Origin: Siphonodentalium dalli
Taxonomy: Eukaryota > Mollusca > Scaphopoda > Gadilida > Siphonodentaliidae
DNA length: 64,000 nucleotides
Reading direction: 5' to 3'
Assembly: GCA_032622095.1 (NCBI GenBank)
Contig: CP136062.1
Location: 228,978,578-229,042,577, forward strand
Shown: positions 45,284 through 57,057 of the stretch, piece after piece
Layout: the number at the start of each line of letters is the position of its first letter
How positions within the stretch are numbered: position 1 is the stretch's first letter
Made by a program: the position numbers and the translations under genes
The notes under the pieces: model-generated
The model's input: only the letters and a program-made list of their open reading frames with translations
What the model was told of the DNA's origin: nothing
Database searches by the model: none

Positions 45284-45640
45284 CATGTTGTGAGTGAGGA
45301 TTTTGAGGGTTGCTGCATGCTGTGTTGGTTATGTTGCTGACTCATCATTGGTTGTTATTACATATATACTCATTGAGGGCAGAATCCACAGGGAGGAGTG
45401 TAACATGCCGTCAGTTGTTATGTGCTGCTGATGGTTATTACTTACTCATGCTGCTGATTAGGAAGGACGGGATCCATCTGTGTTCATTCACTCCGACTCG
45501 TCATGGTAGTGTATACCGCGATGATGATAGAATCCATATTTACCAGCACAGTCCACAGGGAGGAGTGAGGATGTCATGGGCCATTATGTATATGTAGTGT
45601 ATACTATGGTGAGAATCCAGATTTACGAGAGTCTCAGGAT
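45284..45640 (+). pseudogene. Decayed tandem copies of the propeller gene 3' end
   Basis: Fragments of the last ~140 bp of the exon recur after the stop: AATCCACAGGGAGGAGTGTAA near 45381, and a longer diverged copy at 45452-45570 (AGGAAGGACGGGATCC, CACTCCGACTCGTC, then AGAATCCATATTTACCAGC). They hold stops and deletions and cannot be coding. They point to past tandem duplication at this locus. Confidence 0.6.
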
Positions 45641-46410
45641 CGTGATGTTTGAAGCAGGCGGTTTTTGGAGATCATTCCTTCAGTTCACCAGGTCAGTTAT
45701 TTGAGTCATATGAGGCTAACAAAATTAAATAGGTTGATTCTCAGGCAATGCTCAATATATATGGACCTGTTGATAAAAACATACCAAAATTTTGTTTTAA
45801 ATTGTTAAATTTATTTTCTTAATTTTTTTTGTCATAATATAAAAAATCGAAAAAACATACAATGTGGGCCATTTATTTCAATGTTGCAGTGCCTCAGAAT
45901 CAAATACCATTTTTTATTCCTAAAATATTTCTCGCATTCATCACTCACCTGCCTCTCATTCATTACTCACCTTCCGTCACCTGACATGTGTAGCTACATA
46001 CTATCCTAGTGCACACCAAGGTACCTGTCATCAGTCTGACTTTTCAATCTGTAGAGATTCTGACCTGCATATCTCTCAACACCAGGGATATATCTTCTCT
46101 TATTCTATGTATAATATAGTGGGACATTTTTCCTTCTGAAGCAACAAGGGCAGGCATATTTCATTTTTATGTTTTATTTCCAGCTCCAGTGATGTGATTA
46201 ATAATTAAGTTATATTTCAACCCCGTGTCACCCGAGTACCCATGTTAACATTATTTTGAGTTCTCAAACCATTTTATTAAATATTCCAACTAAACCAAGG
46301 CAAAATTGGTAGCTAGTTTACTCAACAAAATAGAAACAAAGAATATGTAATGTTGTGGTTCTTGTTAACAACTTGGACTGAAAACATGCTACCGACGCAT
46401 GTATATATTT

Positions 46411-47691
46411 TTAGCTCAACTTTACTTTGTAAAGTTTGAGCTATTGCCATGGCTTGGTATCCGTCGTCCGTTTGTGCATGATTCGTCAACAATTTCCTTT
46501 AGCACGGGCTACAGGTCGTACCTTTGGTCGGATCATTATGAAATTTGTCATGGGCGTTGATATTGACATGTAGATCGGAAACGAGTCATTTTGTGGTCAT
46601 TCGGCAATAAACATGGCCACCAGCGGCCATCTTGGATTTCAAAATTCAATCTATTAGCACAGGTTACAGGCCATACTGTTTTGTCTGATCATCATGAAAT
46701 TTGTCAGTTATGTTAATATTGACATGTAGATGGGAACGAGTCATTTTGGGGTAATTCTGCCGTAAAACATGGCCGCCGGCAGCCATCTTGAATTTTACTC
46801 CTTGCATGACTAAATCCTTTGGCACAGGCTACAGGTCGTACCTTTGGTCGGATCATTATGAGATTTGTCATGGCTGTTGACATCTAGATGGGGTTATTCG
46901 GCAAAAAAATATGGCCGCCAGTGGCCATCTTGAATTTCAAAATTGAATCCATTAGCACGGGCTACAAGTCGTACTGTTAGTCTGATCATCATGAAATTTG
47001 TCATTGATGTTAATATTGACATTTAGATGGGAACGAGTCATTTTGGGGTCGTTCGGCCAAAAAACATGACCGCCAGCAGCCATCTTGGATTTTACTCTTT
47101 GTATAACTAAATTCTTTGGCACTGGCTACAGGTCATACCTTTGGTCGGATCATTATGAAATTTGTCACGGCTGTTGACATTAAAAAGTAGATGGGAACGA
47201 GTTATTTTGGGGCCATTCGGCAATAAAACATGGCCGCCAGTGGCCATCTTGGATTTCAAAATTTAATCCATTAGCACGGGCTACAGGACGTACTGTTCGT
47301 CTGATCATCATGAAATTTGACATGGATGTTAATATTGACATGTAGATGGGAACAGGTAATTTTGGGGTCGTTTGGCCAAAAAAAATGGCCGCCAGTAGCC
47401 ATCTTGGATTTTACTCTTTGCATGACTAAATTCTTTGACACAGGCTACAGGTCGTATCTTTTATCGGATCATCATGAAATTTGTGATGGATGTTAACAAT
47501 GACATGTTAATGGGAAGAAGTTTTTTTGGGGTCATTCGGCAAAAAAACATGGCTGCCAGCGGCCAGTTTGGATTTTACTCTTTGCATAACTAGGCCTTTC
47601 AACTTTCCACATTCCTAATCACTCCATTGACTGTAACACATGAAATTATTCCCTTTCCAAGTTGAGCTACTGTGTCATTGACACTTTCATT
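46411..47691 (+). mobile_element. Tandem-core element copy 4
   Basis: It opens TTAGCTCAACTTTACTTTGT and closes at GTGTCATTGACACTTTCATT. Seven or eight monomers alternate between types A and B fairly regularly. The right end directly abuts DIRS RNase H sequence. Confidence 0.85.
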
Positions 47692-47985
47692 ACAGGCATC
47701 TCGACCATCTTAAGGTCGAGGCTCTCGAGCATAATGCTCAGAACTTTGACTCTGCTTTGAAATTATCACCTAATGCTATTTATGAAACCAAATGGTGGAT
47801 AACCAATATCATGAACATGAATGGCCATTGCATTCGGCCTGACAAAGTCTCTGGTTTTCTGATATGAGATTCTTCCTTATTTGGCTATGGCTGTATTTTT
47901 GATGTTACATCTTGTTCTGGAATGTGGTCTGAGTTGGAATCTTTGGAACATATTAATTACTTATTTATATCGATTAGTTTCTAAG
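47692..47985 (+). pseudogene. DIRS-type RNase H fragment
   Basis: Reads HLDHLKVEALEHNAQNFDSA, LSPNAIYETKWWITNIM, a stop, then DSSLFGYGCIFDVTSCSGMW and LEHINYL. This follows the DIRS/Ngaro pattern between the RT and the RNase H active site (LS..A..E..WW..NI, then D-S/A-S..G-W/Y-G, W..E...HIN). One in-frame TGA lies before the DSS motif. Its 5' side is cut at the tandem-core element's end. Confidence 0.65.
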
Positions 47986-48289
47986 TGTATGGAAATCTTA
48001 TATTGGGCTGAATTAATGTGCTGTGTAGGCTAGTCTCAAATTCTTGGCATATTTGGTGATAATAAATAAATTAGAATAAATTCGTATTTGTTATGGGAAT
48101 AAATCAGCAAAAAGAAATGAATGTAGTGGGTGTTATTAGATACAGCGCTGTAGCATAGGCAGACAAATTTAGTGAAAACTGCTTCAAAAAATGTGTCCCA
48201 GCGACCACAATAAAAAGGATTGTAAAAATTGGACTGGAACCCTGAATACATCTTTAATTAATTAATTAATGTTAACCTTCTGATTACAG

Positions 48290-49569
48290 TTTACCAGAAT
48301 CCAGCCAATGGTTCCTGATGTCTCACTAATAATGAACGACACAAACCCAAGTCCTTAAAGGAGTCCGAAATAATCTGGTTCGTCAGCTCAGAACACTGCT
48401 CATGAATTGCAGTGGATTCGTGCGACCAAGTGTTCCAAGTACAAACCGACCTGCTACAATCTCTGCACAGCATTAGAATATGAGGCCGCCACAACCTGGA
48501 ATGACTGGTTCTCAGTCCCAATATGGAACTACTGGTACTCAGGGGTATCCACAGTATCCGTATAATAATGTGAATCCAGTGTCTTCTCAAGGATATCTGG
48601 TTAATAGCCAGACACCATCTTCAACTAATGTTCACAGACATATTGTTCCGTTAATGCAGCAAAAATGTGTGCCAAAAGACTATAATCAAACTAATAATCC
48701 TCGGACTATGTTCAATCAATCTCAACATCATCTAATCAACATATGGGTGTGGCTTCACAGCAGAATCGCCCTATGAGGGTGACTGGCCAACATATGGGCA
48801 TGGCCCCACAACAGATGGATATGGCTGCTCAACAAAATCAGATGATTAGCGGAGCTTCATAAATGATTGACGGTTCTGTGCCCGGGTTGACACTCTTCCT
48901 CATACCTCTGTGATAAATCAGCCAATCGGTTCACAAAGATTGACTGGACCTCAGCTGAACTATGTTACTCAGAACACTTATTCAGATTCAGTTCCTTCTC
49001 AGCTCAACCTAGAATGCATCCTCCATCGACGCCACAAGCGTCTTATCCCATGAATCGGCAGCAAACTCAAGGATATCGACGAGGTGTTCCTTCTCAAAAT
49101 GCACCTGTACCTCAAGCAATCTCGCACCAAATACCTCAATTCATACAACTCAACCATCAACATCACAGCAAAACCTGATTCAGCATGGATATCCGCAGCA
49201 AATGATGACTCAACCAAAGATTCAACTCATGAGTCAAGCTGTTGCAACTCGTCAATACCAAATCCAGCAACAACTGTTGCCGCACCCTTCAACTAAAACT
49301 GCCACTCATCCAGGACATCAATCAGCTCTTAACTCAACCTAATATGGGACAGATGTTTCCAGTTCTGACGTTTGTGACACAGAAACTTGGGCTTTCCTAT
49401 ATATCTGAGGAGCCCTCTGAGAGGTTTGACGGCATTGACATACAGGGAAATAGGTCAATGTTGAGTGAGGATAGTTGGCTGAAACCTGAGCGACCGACTC
49501 CCAGTCCTAATATATTGAATGCTAACATCTCTGAATCGCCTTGCCGAATCTGACTGCCAATTCAGCAGG
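48290..49569 (+). pseudogene. Relic gene, large Gln/Pro-rich exon with frameshifts
   Basis: The acceptor CTGATTACAG ends at 48289 and the donor CAG|GTTAGT follows 49569. Between them a Gln/Met/Pro-rich protein can be followed only by changing frame several times: RPPQPGMTGSQSQYG (48483), SNQHMGVASQQNRPM, TSVINQPIGSQRLTGPQLNY, HPPSTPQASYPMNRQQTQGY, QNLIQHGYPQQMMTQPKIQL, then MFPVLTFVTQKLGLSYISEE and LKPERPTPSPNIL in another frame, and finally LTSLNRLAESDCQFS into the donor. At least four or five indels and a TAG lie inside. The last frame ends with two bases of a codon, which the exon at 54972 completes. I do not recognise the family with confidence. Confidence 0.55.
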
Positions 49570-49967
49570 TTAGTAAATAATATCTCTTAATCATCTGTGC
49601 CAAGTTTGGCCGCTAGTTCAGCAGGGCACTATATAACATGTCTTAATCAGGATGATATATTTAAACAGACATAGCCTATTTGAACCTTCAAGTGATCCTT
49701 GATTCCCTGTGGTGGTGCTCGATTTAATTATGTTAATGTTGTTATGGCAACGAAACAAGAATTTCAGAAGTTTGTGATATTAAAATCATTGCAAAACAAC
49801 GAATGTTGATTGGAAAAGCTGATAATAATATCACTTTTGTTTGTGTATGGGTATAATTCTGCAACAAATATAGAGACTGTATACTCCCTCTAGTCCAGAG
49901 AAAAACATACCAGTTTGTTCAATGTATTCAATTAAATTTCAATGTATCAGAATGCATTGATTGAAAT

Positions 49968-50076
49968 AGTGTCTGACATTTGCAGAATGAGGTCCCCAGA
50001 GGGGTTATTTAGTCATGCTATCCCGCAAGGTGGGCTCGCATCACCAAATTCACCCTCTGCAGACCTCATTCTGCTT
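49968..50076. repeat. MITE-like hairpin GCAGAATGAGGT, copy 1
   Basis: GCAGAATGAGGTCC ... CCTCATTCTGC are complementary ends about 90 bp apart, with complementary inner blocks (TCATGCTA, GCATCAC). Copy 2 at 51414-51525 lies in opposite orientation, with matching outer flank (GTGTCTGACATTTGCAG and its complement). Confidence 0.75.
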
Positions 50077-50262
50077 AGGCGTCAACTGATATGGGAGACC
50101 TAGGATCACATTGAAGTTCCCCAGTTTGAGGTTGCTGATTTTCACCCATTAGTCACCTCGATTAAGCAATTTATCTTCCGCAATTTATGGGATATAGAAA
50201 CTGAATAGAAGGGAAAAAGTAACTAAAAACAATATTAATTTGAGACTAGAGATACTTTCCTG

Positions 50263-51393
50263 CAGGCCTCAGCCTAGGGGTCCAGAACAGGGAGACTTGG
50301 AAGTCTCCCTCCAGGAAATTTAGGGAGACTTCAGGAAATTTAGGGAGACTTCAGGGTGGGGAGACTACCAAAAATTGACAATTTTCAAATATCGCTTTAT
50401 TTTATAACATCTGACAATAAAAAATTTAAAAAGATAAAATAACAAATAAAACTAAAAAAAATTTGACTTTATCTGAAATTAGTTTAATTAATTGTTATTA
50501 TACATTTAAAAATTTTGGAAATGTTTTGTGTAGCTATCATTTAAGCAAGACAATTATCAAGTTACAGTAATAGTTACTTTTTTAACTAAATGAAAGTAGT
50601 ATTATTTCCTAGACTGCAGCTTGGAAGATACGTTTGTACAGTCTGACTCTGAATCATGATGCATGTAACTTTTTAAGTTTAATTTGGTCACGGCTGTAAT
50701 GTGGGTGTCCGCTAAAATAAACAATAAGGACTAACTAACAAAGGAGTTGCAAAAGCTTTTATTAATTAATGGCCTCCCTTAATTAATGCCAACATCACTG
50801 GTATAATCCGATTAAAGCAATAAACTTGACATTATTTTATTTACGGAAGTCGGTCTCTTCAAAAAGTCCGACGCGGTCTCTTCAAAAAGTCCGACGCGTT
50901 ACCGAAACGAACTTCCGAAGCGCCTGGTACATACTCTGATAATGTCGTAATTGTTTTATATCTAAAAAGCGGGACGGCGGTCTTTTAAGTTAATTAAAAC
51001 ATTTATTTGTGACACTCACGATGGGAACATCTCATCGTGTTTTCAGCGTGTCAAAACATTCGTGATTAACATTCATTACCGCAAAGGGAACAAAGGCGAC
51101 GGAATAACATAACAAAACAATAGGTCATATTTTTATTTTTTTATTTTAAACACTTGGTTCTTTGGCTCTGCATCGTTTGTTTCTTTTTGGGATGGCCGCC
51201 ACAATTCATATATATACGGACATGTCCAGACATGTCCGGAAAAAAAACTAGAAAAAAAATAAAGAAAAAAATAAAAAAATAGATCCCCCTAAAATTGAAG
51301 GCGACTTCGATTTCGCCTTAGAGCGACGGTAGGGTGAAGTCAGCGACAGTAAGGCGACAATCTCGCCCGAGTCGCCTTGTGAGCTGAGGCCTG
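50263..51393. mobile_element. Non-autonomous hAT element
   Basis: The ends are CAGGCCTCAGC and its exact complement GCTGAGGCCTG. The exact 8-bp target duplication CTTTCCTG is at 50255-50262 and 51394-51401. An 8-bp duplication with CAG..CTG ends is the hAT signature. Near the left end are three AGGGAGACTTC direct repeats; near the right end are GGCGACTTCGATTTCGCC-type hairpins. The 1131-bp interior is AT-rich with no transposase. Confidence 0.9.
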
Positions 51394-51413
51394 CTTTCCT
51401 GTAGATGAGCCTG

Positions 51414-51525
51414 AAGCAGAATGAGGTCCCTATAGGGTAATTTAGTGATGCTAGCCCGCTGTGTGGGGTAGCATCACTAAATTCACCCTCTGGGTACCTC
51501 ATTCTGCAAATGTCAGGCACTATTT
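51414..51525. repeat. MITE-like hairpin GCAGAATGAGGT, copy 2
   Basis: Same hairpin as 49968-50076, reversed, with clear inner complementarity (GTGATGCTA and TAGCATCAC). Together the two copies flank the hAT element. Confidence 0.75.
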
Positions 51526-51930
51526 GCCCAGATCACAATGAGGTTACTCACACATCCATTACACTTTCAGATGAATATAAAGGAGCTATTAATAGCACTG
51601 ATGGTGACATCAGGATTCATCACAACCACAAACTCCACCCACAGAACAGCTGAGTTCATGTGTTAGTAACCCACAGTGAGCCTCACACAAATGGAAGCAT
51701 GCACTACAGAGTGTTGTCTGCTCCAATCCATATGGGGCTCTCTATGTGTAGATATTTATCAAGTGAGTTCGTTTGTAATAATTCCTACTTACATACAATA
51801 TTTTCTAAACAATCATTCAATTTCTACTAAATAAAATATCTACTAATATAATATTTAGAAGATCATTCTATAATATTTAGCCCAAGTTTTGAATGAATTA
51901 ATAAATCGATAAAGTCAAGGAATCATAATA
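51526..51930. other. No feature recognised
   Basis: AT-rich; no coding or repeat signal supported. Confidence 0.35.
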
Positions 51931-51934
51931 TAAC

Positions 51935-52112
51935 AATAACATGATTTTTTAGGGCGTTATGGTTTATTAACGGCCCGGCTGGAATGATTAACAGCCCAAG
52001 GGCATATTAGCGGCCCGAGACGAAGTCGAGGGACGCTAATAGGCCCGAGGGCTGTTAATCATTTCAGAGGGCCGTTAATAAACCATAATGCCCGATGAAA
52101 TCATGTTATTAC
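51935..52112. repeat. ~178-bp palindrome (GGCGTTATGGTTTATTAACGG)
   Basis: The entire interval folds on itself: ATAACATGAT at the left, ATCATGTTAT at the right, TATGGTTTATTAACGGCC in both arms, then AATGATTAACAGCCC and complement, with the centre near CGAGACGAAGTCGAGGG. It is a fold-back or MITE with no spacer. Confidence 0.85.
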
Positions 52113-52354
52113 TATTATTACCACAGTTTTGGACATTTGACCCATTTGAGGATTCAGTGGAATAATGAAGTAGATTAAGAGAGAAATATTTTCAAGAACA
52201 TTTAAATTTAATATCATTTGACTTGTCAGCCGACACGGAGTCCCGAAAATAGGAGAGGGGAAAACCAGCATTGAAGATGAGTAACAAACAATGAGAGGTT
52301 GACAGCTAAAATTATTAATGCATACGTACGCTCGGTACAATAATTCAATCATAT

Positions 52355-53623
52355 GGTTACGTAGCGTTTTTCCGAAGACCCATAACTCCGAAGATCCGAT
52401 TCTCCGAAGGTCAGATTCTCCGACGCCCCGATTCTCCGAAAGCCCATAACTCCGAAGTCCCGATTCTCCGAAATCCCATAACTCCGAAGACCCATAACTC
52501 CGAAAGCCCATAACTCCGAAGCCATATAACTCCGAACGCCCATAACTCCGAAGGTCTATAACTCCGAAGGGCCGATTCTCCGAAGGTCCGATTCTCCGAA
52601 GGTCCGATTCTCCGAAGATCATGTTTTATCGCTTATTAAATAGTGTACAGTCCAGTAGCGGGGTCAATGGGGCCCTAGGGAAGACCGCCCCCAAAAAACA
52701 TGTCAAATGTCATGTAAATGTCAGGAAATCCCTCCTATAGGCATTCAAATATTCACAGTGTTCCTGCCCAGGGGAGCCCCCGGACCAACGATTGGGGGCG
52801 ACCCCTCCCATGTATGCGCTCCCCAAATCAGGCCTTCGTGATATGCTTTCGGCATATCATATGCATGATATATCCCCCACATATCCCCCACATATGCTAA
52901 TTAATGTGCACCCCTAAATGGGAACCCTGGCTCCGCCACTGGTGTGCACCGGGTATATTATAACGAAACGCTGCAAGAATGTCCCAGTAGCCTAACATGC
53001 ACAGGGGCGACAAGTTCTTCCCCGTTCACCCCTGTACATTTTACTCTGGCATCTCATGGGCCAGCGTAACGTTATAGTATCTGGTGTATAGTCAGCGGCG
53101 GGCCAGGATTCCCATTTAGGTGGGGGCAGTAGGAAAAGTTTGAATATTTTGATGCCCCATGAACGATTTCCGGGCGTTTACATGACATTGGACATGTTTT
53201 GGTAGAGGCCCATATTGTCTGAAATAGCAAGTAGAGGGAATTTTGGGACCCCTTGGCTTCGCCACTGGACTGTACACTATTTAGTAAACGATAATACCCC
53301 GATAAAACAAAATCTTCGGAGAATCGGACCTTCGGAGTTATGGGCCGTCGGAGAATCGGGCCTTCGGAGTTATAGGTCTTCGGAGAATCGGGCCTTCGGA
53401 GTTATAGGTCTTTGGAGTTATAGGTCTTCGGAGAATCGGCCCTTCGGAGTTATGGGCTTTCGGAGAATCGGATCTTCGGAGTTATGGGCCGTCGGAGAAT
53501 CGGGTCTTCGGAGTTATGGGCCGTCGGAGAATCGGGTCTTCGGAGTTGTGGGCCGTCGGAGAATCGGGTCTTCGGAGTTGTGGGCCTTCGTAGTAATAGG
53601 TCTTCGGAAAACCGGTCTGACAC
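52355..53623. mobile_element. Fold-back (FB-like) element with tandem-repeat arms
   Basis: The left arm (from about 52368) is a tandem array of TTCTCCGAAGG/ATAACTCCGAAG units, some 21 bp per pair. The right arm (to about 53610) is the same array in reverse complement. Inverted similarity continues inward through CTAAATAGTGTACAGTCCAG and AATGTCATGTAAA up to CTAAATGGGAA near 52915 and 53115, leaving a centre of only ~150 bp. CAATCATAT lies on both sides (52346-52354 and 53624-53632), a candidate 9-bp duplication. Drosophila FB elements likewise have tandem-repeat inverted arms and 9-bp duplications. The outermost ~12 bp of the two arms match poorly, so the exact ends are uncertain. It is non-coding. 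Confidence 0.75.
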
Positions 53624-53770
53624 CAATCATATAGCGTGAATTCCAATCATAAAACCACCATAGTGTCGGGAAAATCTGATACATCATCCCATTATTTTCT
53701 TGAAATAAACACGCCAGAACGGAAGTTGAAGGGACGTAACTCGCGCGATAATAAACGCGATCTAGTTTGC

Positions 53771-53825
53771 GGGCGGCGGGCCGATAATGAACTAGGCTTC
53801 TCATTATCGGCCCGCGGCCCGCTGT
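53771..53825. repeat. GC-rich hairpin
   Basis: GCGGGCCGATAATGA pairs with TCATTATCGGCCCGC around an ~11-bp loop, with further GGGC complementarity outside. Confidence 0.75.
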
Positions 53826-53883
53826 TTTGGTAACAATACGCTATTTGGAACGCCCCGAAAAACATTATCAATGGCCTAGAGAA

Positions 53884-54266
53884 CGCCCTATAAAGTGGTA
53901 ATAATAGCTTTTAATTTTAACAAATTTGATGAGTTGAGTAATGCAAGTTTTTTATCATTTGGCACTGCATAAATTTGATATAGGAAGGTACCTGTAAATT
54001 TTGCATTGAAAACATCTGGTTAAATCCTCATTTACATAAATATATTAGACACCAATCTTATTCTGGCCAATCGGCTTCATAATCCCGGTCGAGCCATATG
54101 TAAATGAGGTCACAAATGAGAGCGCAAAAAAAAAGAAATATTTCAGAATTACTCTATAATTTATTTAGATAAATTATCAGCCGACAAGTCAGCATTGAGC
54201 ATAAGATGTTTTAGTTGATTGTTTATCGATTTTTAATAAGTTGGATAGATTTTCGAAAAAAATAGG
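53884..54266. other. No feature recognised
   Basis: AT-rich interval before a short ORF; no repeat or splice signal supported. Confidence 0.3.
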
Positions 54267-54527
54267 ATGGCAACATTGTTTGAGAAGAATCAACCTGGAT
54301 ATTTGACGTCTTGGGAGAAAATATTCAGTGGTCAAAACTTTATTAAATGCTATGGATATAAATGGAATTATGGGGCATTTATGGTATTAATTGAAAGTGG
54401 ACACACCCGTGGCAACATCCATGCCATTGTTCGGATAAATGGGCTAAATTTGTCAGATTTCCAAATGATTGTAAATCGGGGGAATTCTATTGTTCCCCTT
54501 GTCTCCAGTATACTATCACTGACGTAA
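54267..54527 (+). CDS. Small ORF of unknown nature (86 codons)
   Basis: ATG to stop, with balanced composition (NQPGYLTSWEKIFSGQNF, then KWNYGAFMVLIESGHTRGN). I recognise no family, and it has no clear splice signals. It could be chance or a repeat-derived fragment. Confidence 0.2.
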   Translation: MATLFEKNQPGYLTSWEKIFSGQNFIKCYGYKWNYGAFMVLIESGHTRGNIHAIVRINGLNLSDFQMIVNRGNSIVPLVSSILSLT

Positions 54528-54971
54528 ATGGTCTAACCGAGAACTCGAGGTGGTTCCTCATTCGTCCACGGTATATATGACCGCAGTTGATTGCATGAAT
54601 GCAGTTGAGTATTTAGGTAACACCGGTGGTCAACCTTGTTAAGGAGGGTTGATTAATTAGAGCATAGCTGTTTGTACACTGGAATGGATTGTCTGAGAAT
54701 GTACTGTGGACGCTTTTCTCAAGATTTTAAGGGTACTTCAAATCTTATTTCAACATGAATCATGTGTCTCTTAAATCTCAGAGTATGCCTTCACAGTCAG
54801 TCAGGGGGACCCTGCTGAGATGCAAATGCTGTTGATGTGCGGAAATATACTATCTTTGTTTATTTACCTTTTTATATCATTACCCATTACCCTATAATGG
54901 AGCCATGTTTATCATGTTAGATCATGACCTATATATGACCCATGTTTAACATTTCTGTCCTAATTTTATAG

Positions 54972-55190
54972 GTATGACAATCCATTGATGAATTCCACCG
55001 TAATTCCGAACAACAATTACAACTCTGTTATGTTCGACTCGGACACAGACTCGTCCATGGAGATAACATGCCATGGCAATGAAATATCTAAAGGACGAAG
55101 ACCTGACTCGAGTGATGAAGTTACAGAGCTCATCCATATACAAAAAAGCAAAACAGGAACAGAAGAGCACTCTAATAATGCAGCTACTAG
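54972..55190 (+). CDS. Relic-gene internal exon (Asp/Ser-rich)
   Basis: The acceptor ATTTTATAG ends at 54971 and the donor CTACTAG|GTAATT follows 55190. The frame is open: one base completing a codon, 72 codons, then two bases. Contents: YDNPLMNSTVIPNNNYNSVM, FDSDTDSSMEIT, then DSSDEVTELIHIQKSKTG. The composition is acidic and Ser/Asn-rich with no frameshift. Entry and exit phases match the exon before (48290-49569, two bases over) and the exon after (57644, one base). If the gene is dead, as its neighbours suggest, this exon is merely undamaged. Confidence 0.55.
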
Positions 55191-55469
55191 GTAATTAGTT
55201 AGTAACCCACATGGATCCTACAGAGTTATGTAGTGATAAAGAGTGAAAATGTTTAATTTTGAATTAATATTCTTGAAATAAAATGATGAAATTATCACAC
55301 ATTTGCATTTTAGTCCAAATTTTGCAACTCAACCACTTTAAAAATTTGTTAAATGTTGAAATGAATAAAATTAAAAGTGATAATGTTGCATTAATTTTAC
55401 TTGAATTTTCAAGTTGCAATCGGTTATGTTACATGTTGTCAGGGTTAACCATTTCTATACAAAATACGC

Positions 55470-55990
55470 ATTGATGAGTAGTTATCCCTTAGGAAGTGTT
55501 CAGATAATAAGTTAACTCTTTCTATACTAAAGCATCATTGATGAGTAGTTATCCCTCAGGAAATGTTCAGATAATAAGTTTAACCCTTTCTATACTAAAT
55601 ACTCATTGATGAGTAGTTATCCCATAGGAAATGTTCAGATAATAAGTTTAACCCTTTCTATACTAAATACTCATTGATGAGTAGTTATCCCTTAGGAAAT
55701 GTTCAGATTATAAGTTAACCCTTTCTATACTAAATACTCATTGATGAGTAGTTATCCCTTAGGAAATGTTCAGATAATAAGTTAACCCTTTCTATACTAA
55801 ATACTCATTGATGAGTAGTTATCCCATAGGAAATGTTCAGATAATAAGTTTAACCCTTTCTATACTAAATACTCATTGATGAGTAGTTATCCCTTAGGAA
55901 ATGTTCAGATAATAAGTTCATTAAAACCATAATTATGTTGTTTGTTGAACTTATTATCTGAACATTTCCCTCCAACGAATAGGATTCCTT
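55470..55990. repeat. ~66-bp tandem array with terminal fold-back
   Basis: Seven or so units of ATACTCATTGATGAGTAGTT, ATCCCTTAGGAAATG and TTCAGATAATAAGTTTAACC, spaced 62-68 bp. The last unit is followed by AACTTATTATCTGAACATTT, the complement of the unit core, and AATAGGATTCC. The 17.1-kb copy has the same plan with a single unit, so the array is an amplification of one arm. Confidence 0.85.
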
Positions 55991-56149
55991 CTGCACTTTT
56001 ATTATAAGTTGTCTGCTTATATTTCCTCCAGATGAAGAACAGACCATTCCATTGTAGACTTTTATAAATGATGGAAGAATCCCTTTTGTAAAGAAAGGGT
56101 TAAAGTCTCGGGTGGAAATAATAGTTTTCATGACTTAAAGATGGTGAAT

Positions 56150-56740
56150 ATTTTCAGCACTACAGGTAACATGGTCTGGGTCCCATCTGTCTGACATCTT
56201 GTTGACGTCATATCCGCACGGGCAAACTGGTTTCTCAGGAACTAATGGTCGGATCTCACTGAAATTGTGTATGGGTGTGTATTTCAGCCCTCCGGGTAAC
56301 ATGGGATGTATTGTGACATCATATCAGCATGGGCAAAACAGTTTCTTGGGAACTACTGGCCCGATCGCACTGAAATTTGATACAGCCATGTATTTTGGCT
56401 ATTCGGGTAGCATAAGCTTTGTTCTTACTCCACTTGACATCACGTTTTGATGTTATGACAATTTTTGACATTATATCTACACTGAAATTTGGTATGGTCG
56501 TGTATTTCAGCCCTCTGGGTAACACGGACTGAGTTCTAACCTTGCGTTTTGACGTTAATGTGCGCACAGTCATCACAGTTCTCAGAATCTACTGGGTGGA
56601 TCTCACTGAAATTTGGTGAGGTCATGTATTTCGGCCCTCCGGGTAACATGGGCTGGGACACGCCATCGCCATTATTTTCTACCTTGTCAGAACAAAGTAC
56701 TTTAACAATAAATGATCTTTAATATCCCGTGCAAAGGCGG
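56150..56740 (+). repeat. Degenerate tandem repeat (CTCACTGAAATTTGGT)
   Basis: About four to five units of roughly 100-145 bp carry CGGATCTCACTGAAATT, GTGTATTTCAGCCCTCCGGG and TAACATGG. It ends at ATCCCGTGCAAAGGCGGGTA and a TA microsatellite (56755-56770). This is a dispersed repeat, not a gene. Confidence 0.7.
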
Positions 56741-57057
56741 GTACATCCACTAGTATATATATATATATTTCCAGGCCCAATCGGGGGTATAATATCAGTC
56801 GAAGACTCCTGTCCAGAAACTCTTCTATCGATTGATATTTATTTTATATCAATATTTTATTATATAATGCTATAGTTAAGTGGGTTACCATTTTTAGAAT
56901 TTTAGAAAGAGTTATCAGTCCTTCCAACAAGGAAAACAGGGCGAAAACACTTGTTTGCGCTAGCAGTTCAGAAGACAGGTGTGATTGCACCCATAATATA
57001 ATCCTAAGTTGGGCTTTTCTCAAACAAAATGTCATTGTGTGATAGACCAATATCCAG

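Noticed and set aside
52101-53634. ORFs of 173 and 139 codons with repeated SENR/SELW motifs
   Set aside because: They translate the TTCGGAG tandem arrays in the fold-back arms.
55470-55930. Possible hammerhead ribozyme (TTGATGAG .. GGAAATG) in the tandem array
   Set aside because: The CUGAUGA core is not met (TTGATGA), the base before GAAA does not fit, and no stem II can form.
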